From contig NZ_JAAMQM010000011.1 of the NCBI RefSeq assembly GCF_013523055.1, forward strand, positions 1-64,000: a DNA stretch of 64,000 nucleotides. The letters are read 5' to 3'. Shown here one piece after another: positions 48,086 to 55,698 of the stretch. Position numbers and translations under genes: made by a program. A model generated the notes under the pieces. That model searched no databases. It was not told where the DNA came from and worked only from the letters and a program-made list of their open reading frames with translations. The stretch's first letter is position 1. Each line of letters begins with the position of its first letter. Source of the stretch: Pseudomonas capeferrum (GTDB taxonomy: Bacteria > Pseudomonadota > Gammaproteobacteria > Pseudomonadales > Pseudomonadaceae).

Positions 48086-49046
48086 CCCGGTCCCTCTCAC
48101 GGTCATCACCGGTTTCCTCGGAGCGGGCAAGACCACCTACCTCAATACGCTGATTCGACAGGGGCTGCCCCGCGACAGCCAGATCGTGGTGAATGACTTC
48201 GGCGATATCAATATCGATGCCGAGCTGATTGAGTACCGCGATGACCGGATCATACGGCTGGGCAATGGCTGTATCTGCTGCACCCTAGGAGGAACACTGG
48301 CGGAACAACTGGCCCAACTGCTGCGTTTGAAGCCGCGCCCTGGTGCCCTCTATATCGAAGCCAGCGGTGTCGCCGAGCCCGCGCGCATTGCGGATATTGC
48401 GCGGGTTTCCCGTCAGTTGAAGCTTGAGTCGGTGGTCTGCCTGGTCGATGCCAGCCAGATTTCCCATCATGCCCGGAACCGTTATACCGGCGACGTCTGG
48501 CGCGCCCAGATTACCGCCTGCACCCAACTGATCATCAATCGCCTGCCGGCGGACGACAGCATCGAATACGCGCACGCGCTGGACGTTCTTCGAGCGTTGA
48601 ACCCCCACGCACTACAGGCACTCAACGACAGCTGGGGCCCAACCCCTGTAAACCCGGTGCCCGCGACTGATCGTCTCAAACCAATGCCGCCCCTTCCTTC
48701 CTTGGGCGAACCTGGCTGGCGTTCTGTGAGTTTGAACTACGCAAGCGCTATCGATGCGGCTCGGCTCGAACGATTGCTGCATGAATATGCCGATGTCGTC
48801 CTGCGCGCCAAAGGCATATTGGCTCGGCTCGATCGTAACGGGTCCCAGGTTCTGCAGCTAAGCGGGCGCAGCATCCGCTGGCTGCCGGCCACGCGCGCGG
48901 CAGCGGGCAACTATCTGGTTTGCATCGGTATCAAGGGCGCGCGCTTTGACGAGCTGAGCGCCGAACTGATGCAACTGGAATGCAATCAAGATCCAGTGAC
49001 CCAAGGTTCGAAGACTGCAATGCCCGCCGACAGTCAGGCGCAGTAG
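48072..49046 (+). CDS. G3E-family GTPase / metal chaperone (CobW-like)
   Basis: 324 residues from ATG 48072, inside the 3' end of the amidohydrolase (overlap 14 bp). Walker A TGFLGAGKTT (13-22), the CxCC metal site GNGCICCTLGG (67-70), Walker B-region YIEASGVAEPARI, and a non-standard base-recognition loop INRLPADD instead of NKxD. The C-terminal CobW domain is short. The family inserts or delivers Zn, Ni or Co. Overlap with the gene for a two-metal amidohydrolase suggests a dedicated metallochaperone. Confidence 0.85.
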   Translation: MPTPDPVPLTVITGFLGAGKTTYLNTLIRQGLPRDSQIVVNDFGDINIDAELIEYRDDRIIRLGNGCICCTLGGTLAEQLAQLLRLKPRPGALYIEASGVAEPARIADIARVSRQLKLESVVCLVDASQISHHARNRYTGDVWRAQITACTQLIINRLPADDSIEYAHALDVLRALNPHALQALNDSWGPTPVNPVPATDRLKPMPPLPSLGEPGWRSVSLNYASAIDAARLERLLHEYADVVLRAKGILARLDRNGSQVLQLSGRSIRWLPATRAAAGNYLVCIGIKGARFDELSAELMQLECNQDPVTQGSKTAMPADSQAQ

Positions 49047-49403
49047 TCCCAGGCCAGCCGGCCGCGACCTGTTGCGCCTGCGCCAAAGGAGCCGACTACC
49101 CCAACAGACTTAATGACAGACAAGATAACTGCCATGACCGACCTTGAGACGCTGAGGGAAATGGGCAGCAGCTCCTTCGAAATCATCTCCCGCTTCAGCT
49201 TGCGTCGCGAGCACGACCGCGCAGTTCCATTTCGGGACAGCACCGTCACAGTCAGGCATGGCCACCACTGATCGATCGCAGCCCGATGCTGCGCCCTGGC
49301 CGAACTAAAGCAGCTGACCGGTATCGGCGAATAACCACGCTCACCCGGTCGAGGCCAGGTTGGTGGCCCCGCAAGATAATGGAACAACTGAACCGATTCG
49401 ACT
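49047..49403. other. 357-bp interval without a supported gene
   Basis: A plus-strand frame from 49134 to 49274 (MTDLETLREMGSSSFEIISRF...) is open for 46 codons but has no ribosome site and no recognisable family. Nothing else seen. Confidence 0.4.
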
Positions 49404-49652
49404 TCAGGCGCTGGCCCGATCGTTCTGCTCCTGCATCAGGCTGGCCATCCTGCGACCGAACAGCTGAGCCAGCGCCTCGGGATCGCCCGCAGCTTCGTCC
49501 AACGCCTCGACTATGGCCTGCAACGTCGGTCGGGTCTTGGCCAGCAGTTCGTCGAGGTAAAACTGCGGCGTGACCTGAGTGTGCGCCTCGTAGCGGCGAA
49601 ATAGCGCGAGCAACTGCGGGTCCAGCTTGATCGTCAGCGTATCGTTGGACAT
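49404..49652 (-). CDS. Small protein with CopG-like N-terminus
   Basis: 82 residues from MSNDTLTIKLDPQLLALFRRYEAHTQVTPQFYLDELLAKT. A short beta strand (TLTIKLD) followed by two helices is the ribbon-helix-helix pattern; the C-terminal half (LQAIVEALDEAAGDPEALAQLFGRRMASLMQEQ) is helical. It could be a small DNA-binding regulator, with no toxin partner visible next to it. Divergent from the CobS-like gene. Confidence 0.6.
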   Translation of the reverse strand: MSNDTLTIKLDPQLLALFRRYEAHTQVTPQFYLDELLAKTRPTLQAIVEALDEAAGDPEALAQLFGRRMASLMQEQNDRASA

Positions 49653-49867
49653 CTGATGGCCTCTCAAGAGCATTCGGCGGCGACCGCCGTTCGGTTATTC
49701 ACTGGCACCATCCTTGGCCGTCACCGCCATGAACCATAGAGCCAGTTTTCGCCCGACAGTGGCGCCAGCCACCACTGGCCGCATCAGGCGCCGGTATCTG
49801 GTCCCACTCCGGCTCCGACCCCGCCTCTAGAATCATGACTTCTACTCGCGGCCCAAAGGCGACACTC

Positions 49868-50848
49868 ATGACCGACCTGAACATCGAACCCGCCAGCCGT
49901 CTTGTCCCCGCCCGGGAGTTGTTCGATATCGACTCCAGCCTGCGCGTCCCCGTGTTCCTCACCCCCAACGAGCAAGTGCCGGAAATCGATCCGGCTTACC
50001 GCTTCAACCCGCAAGTAACGCTGGCGATCCTTGCAGGCTTCACCCGCAATCGCCGGGTGATGCTGCAAGGCCTGCACGGCAGCGGCAAGTCGACCCATAT
50101 CGAGCAGGTCGCTGCGCGGCTCAACTGGCCTTGCACCCGCGTCAACCTTGACGGTCATATCAGCCGCCTGGACCTGATCGGCAAGGACGGTATTGTCCTG
50201 CGTGACGGTAAGCAGGTAACCGAATTCCAGGAAGGCATCCTGCCCTGGGCACTGCGTCGGCCCATGGCACTGATCTTCGATGAATACGACGCCGGCCGCC
50301 CGGACGTCATGTTCGTCATCCAGCGCATCCTCGAACGCGACGGCAAGCTCAACCTGCTCGACCAGAACCAACTGATCCATCCGCACCCCTCGTTCCGACT
50401 CTTCGCCACTGCCAACACCGTTGGCCTGGGTAACCTGAACGGGCTGTACAACGGCACCCAGGTGCTCAATCAGGCGCAGCTGGATCGCTGGAATATAGTC
50501 GCCACCTTGAACTACCTGCCCCAGGCTGAAGAAGTCGCGATAGTCGCCGCGCGGGTGCCGCACCTGCTCGCCCGCCACGGTGAGGGTTTCCTGGCGCAGA
50601 TGGTGGCGGTGGCTGACTTGACCCGCCAAGGCTTCGCCGCGGGTGACCTGTCGACCCTGATGTCGCCTCGCTGCGTGATCTCCTGGGCAGAAAACATGGA
50701 GATTTTCAGCGATCCGGCGCTGGCCTTCCGCCTGTCGTTCCTCAACAAATGCGATGAAGCAGAGCGGCCAATCGTCGCCGAATACTACCAACGCTGTTTC
50801 GACCAGGAGCTGACCGAATCGGCGTTTCCTTTGCTGGCACTGGCCTGA
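49868..50848 (+). CDS. CobS-like AAA+ ATPase (MoxR superfamily)
   Basis: 326 residues from MTDLNIEPASRLVPARELFDIDSSLRVPVFLTPNEQVPEIDPAYRF. Walker A GLHGSGKSTH (about 67), Walker B ALIFDEYDAG (about 137), sensor FRLFATANTVGLGNLNG, and the CobS-type ISWAENM C-terminus. In cobaltochelatase CobS drives Co insertion with CobT and CobN. No cobN is in the window and pseudomonads usually use ChlI/ChlD-type partners for CobN, so a different client metalloprotein is possible. Next gene is CobT-like. Confidence 0.85.
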   Translation: MTDLNIEPASRLVPARELFDIDSSLRVPVFLTPNEQVPEIDPAYRFNPQVTLAILAGFTRNRRVMLQGLHGSGKSTHIEQVAARLNWPCTRVNLDGHISRLDLIGKDGIVLRDGKQVTEFQEGILPWALRRPMALIFDEYDAGRPDVMFVIQRILERDGKLNLLDQNQLIHPHPSFRLFATANTVGLGNLNGLYNGTQVLNQAQLDRWNIVATLNYLPQAEEVAIVAARVPHLLARHGEGFLAQMVAVADLTRQGFAAGDLSTLMSPRCVISWAENMEIFSDPALAFRLSFLNKCDEAERPIVAEYYQRCFDQELTESAFPLLALA

Positions 50849-50867
50849 ACTCGCACAGGAAACTCCC

Positions 50868-52595
50868 ATGAGCCAGCCGCCACGGCGCGAAAAACGCCAG
50901 CAACAACTCGAGGAACTCTGCGCAGCGACACTGCGGGCGCTGTCCGGTGAGCGACACGTGCGCTACCGCGGCGGCCGTCTGGAAGTCCAGGAGCGGCACG
51001 TCCCGGTGCGTGCGCCGCATCTGCACCCGGACCCCGAGCGCGATCAGAGTCTGGCCTGGCGCGGGGTGGCTGACAGCCTGGCGTTGCGCTTGAAACACAG
51101 CGATCAGGCACTGGTCAGCCAAGTCCTCCCGACGCAGCCCATCGCGCGCCTGGTCTTCGAACTGCTCGAGCAACTTCGCGTCGAGTCGCAGGTGGCCGAC
51201 TGTCACCCCGGCGTGCGGCGCAATCTGTTGCAGCGTTTCGAGCAGTGGAGCCAGCAGTTTCTCGACGCTGGACAGGCCGAGGGACACGTCGGCCTGCTGC
51301 TCTTCACCCTGGCGCAGATGAGCTGGATTCTGCTGTGTGGCGGCCGCGTCGGGGAACAGACGGAGATGCTCATTGAAGCGCCACGCCTGAGCCTGCTCGG
51401 TCATTTCGGCGCGGCCTTCGGTAGGTTGCGCCGCTGTCGCCATAACCAAGCGGAGTTCGCCGGGCATGCGTTGTTGATTGCCGCCAAGGCCCAGGAATTG
51501 ATCGAGCAACTCGATGCCGAACTGTTCGGTAACGACGAGCGCAAGGCCTCGAAAGTCGCCGAAAAGACTCATCGGGCCTTCGCCCTGTTACTGGACGTGG
51601 ATCAGGATGGCGAGGGTGACGTCAGCACCAGCGGTGCTGCTCAAGGTAATCCGCGAGACAGCAACAACGCCTTTACTTATCAGGTATTCAGCCGCGACTA
51701 CGATTGCGAGCGTAACGCCGCCAGCCTGGTACGGCCCCAATTGTTGCGCGAACTGCGCCAGCGCCTGGACCGTCGCCTGGCCGGCCAGGGCCTCAATCTG
51801 CCCCGCCTGGCCAAGCGCCTGGGTGCCCTGTTGGCAGCGCCTCGTCGAGATGGCTGGGCCTTTGCCCAGACCGACGGACAGATCGATGCCGGCCGCCTCA
51901 GTCGCCTGATCATCAGCCCCGAACAACGCGAGATTTTTCGCCACGAGCATGAGCGCCCGCACAGTGATTGCCTGGTCAGTCTGCTGATCGACAACTCCGG
52001 CTCCATGCGCAACCACATCGAAAGCGTCGCCTTGCTGGCTGACGCCTTCAGTCGTGCCCTGGAACTGGCTGGCGCTCGCAGTGAAATCCTTGGCTTCACG
52101 ACCGGCCAATGGAACGGCGGGAGCCTTTTGAAGCGCTGGCGCGGCATGGGCCAGCCAGCCAATCCGGGAAGACTCAACGCGCTTAGCCATCTGGTCTACA
52201 AGGATGCCGAAACGTCCTGGCGCCGCGCCCGGCCGAACATTGCCGCGCTGCTCAAGTCCGACCTTTTTCGCGAGGGTATCGACGGCGAGGCGCTCCTCTG
52301 GGCGCGTCAGCGGCTGCTGCAGCACGACGCACGACGGCGCATTCTGATCGTCATCTGCGACGGCTGCCCGATGGACAGCGCCACCCACCAGGCCAACCAG
52401 CAGGACATCCTCGACCTGCACCTCAAGCACGTGACGCGGCAGATCGAGCAGGAGGGCAGCATCGAGTTGTACGCCCTCGGCGTCGGCCTGGACCTGAGCC
52501 TCTATTATCGCCGGAGCCTGGAGCTTGATTTGTCGCGCAGCTTGGACAATGCCGTATTCGACGAAATCCTGCGTCTGCTCAACGGCCGCCACTGA
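50868..52595 (+). CDS. CobT-like protein with C-terminal VWA domain
   Basis: 575 residues: MSQPPRREKRQQQLEELCAATLRALSGERHVRYRGG..., 19 bp after cobS-like. The N-terminal CobT domain (FELLEQLRVES) is followed by a linker that is much less acidic than classical CobT, then the VWA domain with MIDAS CLVSLLIDNSGSMRNHIESVALLADAFSRAL (about 370) and the GAEILGFTT-like GARSEILGFTTGQWNGG segment. Forms the AAA-VWA pair with the previous gene, a chelatase-type or protein-remodelling machine. Confidence 0.85.
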   Translation: MSQPPRREKRQQQLEELCAATLRALSGERHVRYRGGRLEVQERHVPVRAPHLHPDPERDQSLAWRGVADSLALRLKHSDQALVSQVLPTQPIARLVFELLEQLRVESQVADCHPGVRRNLLQRFEQWSQQFLDAGQAEGHVGLLLFTLAQMSWILLCGGRVGEQTEMLIEAPRLSLLGHFGAAFGRLRRCRHNQAEFAGHALLIAAKAQELIEQLDAELFGNDERKASKVAEKTHRAFALLLDVDQDGEGDVSTSGAAQGNPRDSNNAFTYQVFSRDYDCERNAASLVRPQLLRELRQRLDRRLAGQGLNLPRLAKRLGALLAAPRRDGWAFAQTDGQIDAGRLSRLIISPEQREIFRHEHERPHSDCLVSLLIDNSGSMRNHIESVALLADAFSRALELAGARSEILGFTTGQWNGGSLLKRWRGMGQPANPGRLNALSHLVYKDAETSWRRARPNIAALLKSDLFREGIDGEALLWARQRLLQHDARRRILIVICDGCPMDSATHQANQQDILDLHLKHVTRQIEQEGSIELYALGVGLDLSLYYRRSLELDLSRSLDNAVFDEILRLLNGRH

Positions 52596-52609
52596 GCCCG
52601 ATGATGCCT

Positions 52610-53213
52610 CCCCGGCGGGGGGCGATCGGTGCGGTCCTGCTAATCCTCAGCTTTGGTGTACCTCCTGTCGCGTCTGCTCGGCCTGGACTTCGGATTCGGA
52701 TTCGGCATGCTCAGGGCGGCAGTGTGGACATCTTCGGCGCTTACGCGGAACTGGCGATTCAGACGTGTTGCCGCAGAACAAGAGCGCTGAGCACAACACC
52801 CTCTTCACCGTGATCTGCGTCGCCGCGTTGAGCAACCTGGCGATGATCATCTATCTGATCGTTGCCAAGCGTTTGGAATGGGATGCTCATCAGGTCAACG
52901 TCGTTTCGCAGTCGTTGCTGCTGCGTCGACGCAACACCGGCAAAGTCCCGCGGCGGGCTCTGCCATCGGCCTTGTTCACCATGTTCTTAGTGGTGTTCGT
53001 CGGCATCAACAGCAGCGACTTGGCTGCTGCCTGAGGTCAGACGTTGGCGCTAGACATATCACTCTGGCGCCTGTTATCGCCATTTCCACGCCGGGCATGA
53101 AGATTTCGATCAAGGCGTTGCTCGCGCTTGGCTAGCGCCCGGCGAGCTTGCTGGTAGCGGAAACGACCTTTCTTGAGGTTTTGATCCTGCTTACCCTCAA
53201 GTTCCGCGTTTGA
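52610..53213 (+). pseudogene. Decayed YeiH/UPF0324 exporter gene
   Basis: Pieces in shifting frames match the intact YeiH at 28.1-29.1 kb: AVLLILSFGV.., GGSVDIFGAYAELAI (cf. GSSVGICGASAALAI), LPQNKSAEHNTLFTVICVAALSNLAMIIYLIVAKRLEWDAHQ (cf. LPQDKDSERNIIFTVISVTALSTIAMIAYPPIAQWIGLDAHQ), LPSALFTMFLVVFVGINSSDLAAA, and finally PGMKISIKALLALG plus ETTFLEVLILLTLKFRV with TGA at 53211. The central transmembrane part is deleted and the N-terminal third is missing. Confidence 0.8.
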
Positions 53214-53450
53214 AAGGCATCTAGGCGAGCCTGATCCTGCGTTGTGTCCGACAGCGCACGGCGTTCTTCGTTGTACGGGGCGAGGCGTCATTGGATCCCC
53301 GCCTTCGCGAGGACGACGGCGAATCACTTCACACTGTCCTCCTCCATACGCGTCACCCCATGACCCAGGTCACCGCGGCTTTCGTGGGCTCGGCCGAGCC
53401 GGGCGATATTACTGCGCAGAGGCCGAACGCACTCAAGCGAGTCGCAACGG

Positions 53451-54881
53451 CTAGCTGTTCGCCGGTACGACCTCCGGCAGGCCCTTGATCCGCCGCCAAA
53501 TGCTGCGACTGATGAACGCCAATAGCAGAATCGCTAGGCTGACTACGCCCAATGCCAGCGGCATGCGTTGCTCTGGTATGAAGGCCATGCCGGTGACTAT
53601 GCCGAGCATGCCAAAGATGGCGACGTAGGTCAGGTAGGGATAGCACCACATCCGAACCTTGAGTTTCTCCGGCGCCTCGCGTTCCAGCTTCGCGCGCAGG
53701 CGCAGCTGAGACAGGGCGATCAGTACATAGACGAAGATCGCCACGGTGCCATAGGAGTTGACCAGAAAGGCGAAGATGGTGTCCGGCGATATGTACGACA
53801 TGATCACCGACAGATAGCCGAACAGCGTGCCGAAAAAGATTGCGCGGCGCGGCACGCCGCGCGCGGACAGCTTGGCCAGGCTGCGCGGTGCGTCGCCGCG
53901 TTTGGTCAGTGCGAACAGCATGCGCGAAGACGCATAGATGCCTGAATTGAGACAGGACAGCACCGCCGTTAGCACGATGGCGTTCATCACGTGCGCGGCC
54001 CAGTCGAAGCCCATGGCTGCCAGAGCGCTGGAATAGGGCGTGAGCATGGCGGGCGAGTCCCAGGGAACCAGGGTGACCACCAGCAGGATCGAGCCGACAT
54101 AGAAGAACAGAACGCGGGTGATCACCGAGTTGGTGGCCCGCGCGACCGAGCGTACCGGATCGGCAGATTCGGCGGCAGCCACGGTGACGATCTCCGCGCC
54201 GAAGTAGAATCCGGTCGCGGCCACCGCGCCGGTAAGCACTGGGCCGATGCCGTTGGGCATGAAGCCGCCGTGACTGAGCATCGAACTCAGCCCATGGTGG
54301 GTTTCGGTCGGCCACATGCCTAACAGATACAGCCCGCCCAGAAGCAGAAAAACCAGGATTGCCGCGACCTTGATCGAGGAGAACCAGAACTCGAACTCGC
54401 CGAAGGAGGCGACCGAGCACAAGTTAGTGAAGGTCAGAATGATCATCAGCGTCAGGCTGATGGCCCAGGCCGGTACCTCCGGCAACCAGAACTGAATGAG
54501 CGAGGCGCCAGCCACGGCCTCCACTGCGACGACGATCACCCAGAAATACCAATACATCCAGCCGGAGAGGAAACCGGCCAGTTGGCTTGTCTGTGGATGA
54601 TCGGCCCAGGCCATGCGCGCATATTCGTAAAAGGATCCGATGGTCGGCAAGGCGCAGGCCATTTCGCCGAGCATGCGCATGATCAGTATGACCAGTACGC
54701 CGGTGACCAGAAAGGAAAGCAGGGCAGCGGGCCCTGCAGACTGGATGACCACGCCGCTGCCGACGAACAGGCCGGCACCGATGACACCACCCAGAGCGAT
54801 CATAGCCATGTGACGTTGCTTGAGTCCCGATTGCAGGCCGCCGTTGGAGTTCTCCGATCGGGTTTGTTGAGGTACGGACAT
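53451..54881 (-). CDS. Amino-acid permease of the APC superfamily (GABA/aromatic-type AAT family)
   Basis: 476 residues; ATG 54881 is behind GGGGTGAG, while GTG 54890 is an alternative. Twelve helices: KQRHMAMIALGGVIGAGLFVGSGVVIQSAGPAALLSFLV is the AAT-family first helix, with GEMACALPTIGSFYEYARMAWADH and GAEIVTVAAAESADPVRSVARATN further on. A relative of GabP, CycA and AnsP; substrate unknown. It could import an amine or amino acid used by the transaminases here. A second, broken member is at 59.1-59.8 kb. Confidence 0.88.
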   Translation of the reverse strand: MSVPQQTRSENSNGGLQSGLKQRHMAMIALGGVIGAGLFVGSGVVIQSAGPAALLSFLVTGVLVILIMRMLGEMACALPTIGSFYEYARMAWADHPQTSQLAGFLSGWMYWYFWVIVVAVEAVAGASLIQFWLPEVPAWAISLTLMIILTFTNLCSVASFGEFEFWFSSIKVAAILVFLLLGGLYLLGMWPTETHHGLSSMLSHGGFMPNGIGPVLTGAVAATGFYFGAEIVTVAAAESADPVRSVARATNSVITRVLFFYVGSILLVVTLVPWDSPAMLTPYSSALAAMGFDWAAHVMNAIVLTAVLSCLNSGIYASSRMLFALTKRGDAPRSLAKLSARGVPRRAIFFGTLFGYLSVIMSYISPDTIFAFLVNSYGTVAIFVYVLIALSQLRLRAKLEREAPEKLKVRMWCYPYLTYVAIFGMLGIVTGMAFIPEQRMPLALGVVSLAILLLAFISRSIWRRIKGLPEVVPANS

Positions 54882-55152
54882 GCTGCTCACCCCATTTCGT
54901 TATTATTTTAGGTTTGAAAGTCAGTACAGAAGCAGTCGTTCATCGATCCTTCATGGTATGGGGAGCGAATCTGGCTGCCTGCGCAGTGTCTTCCGGGAGT
55001 GCAGAACTTTTTAGGACCAATTGCGGCGCGCTGCTGGAGCCACGCCGGGACATTCGGCGGCGGGCGATCAGCGCGAGTAGTTCGTTGAAAACCTGACTGT
55101 TCAACGACGAAGACAGGCAGGGCTTGTTCGAATCCCTTCAGGCAGATGCCTG
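54882..55152. other. Interval with no recognisable feature
   Basis: Promoter side of the permease gene. No gene, hairpin or repeat was recognised; the stretch joins the truncated FGE relic to the right. Confidence 0.4.
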
Positions 55153-55455
55153 ATGGGGACGAAGCATCATTATCCTGAAGAGGCTCCGGAGCGCTGGGAA
55201 GTGGTGACGGGATGCCACATTCACATTGGCCCTGTTACTAACGCTATGTTTGCTGCTTTTGTTTCCAAGACAGGCTATGTAACTCAGGCAGAGCGACCAC
55301 TGGCTCCTCGCGCTTACCCTGGTGTCTCGCCGCACTTGCTGCAGCCGGCATCGTTGGTGTTCACACCGCCAAGCGAGCCTGTCAGCCTCGACGACGTCAG
55401 ACGGTGCCACAGGCCATGGATACCACTTCTTCGCATATCGGCTTTCGATGCGTAA
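55153..55455 (+). pseudogene. N-terminal fragment of a formylglycine-generating (sulfatase-modifying) enzyme
   Basis: MGTKHHYPEEAPERWEVV.. then PVTNAMFAAFVSKTGYVTQAERPLAP, then PHLLQPASLVFTPPSEPVSLDDVRR match the first ~85 residues of the FGE-sulfatase/SUMF1 domain (VTNxxFAxFVxxTGYVTxAERP; ELLxPGSLVFxPP). After that the frame degrades and stops; the ~200-residue catalytic remainder is absent. The gene probably once activated a sulfatase. Confidence 0.75.
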
Positions 55456-55623
55456 TACGACGGAAGCCTGATAGCGCAGTGGATTGACAGGCATAGCCAG
55501 CGAGGCGCTCGGTCGACAGTCGCGCATCGATCTCAGCGAGCAGTCATTGCCGATACTGATGAAACGATACCTGGAATCGGAGGGCTGAATACCAGCTCCA
55601 TCGTCTATTCGGCTCCAGAATAA

Positions 55624-55660
55624 CCAAAAGGGGACAGATCTGAAATCTGTCCCCTTTTGG
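55624..55660. repeat. 16-bp perfect inverted repeat, REP-like / terminator of the TonB receptor gene
   Basis: CCAAAAGGGGACAGAT (55624-55639) with its exact complement at 55645-55660. The AAATCTGTCCCCTTTTGG form is common in intergenic DNA of gammaproteobacteria near REP/RAYT elements. On the minus strand it follows the TonB receptor stop by 38 bp and ends in TTTTGGTT, so it may terminate that transcript. Confidence 0.6.
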
Positions 55661-55698
55661 ATTGCGGGCTGCAAGATGCATCCTTGCCCCAGCTCAAA

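Noticed and set aside
49134..49274. 46-codon ORF after the G3E GTPase
   Set aside because: No ribosome site or recognisable family; retained only as a remark on the interval.
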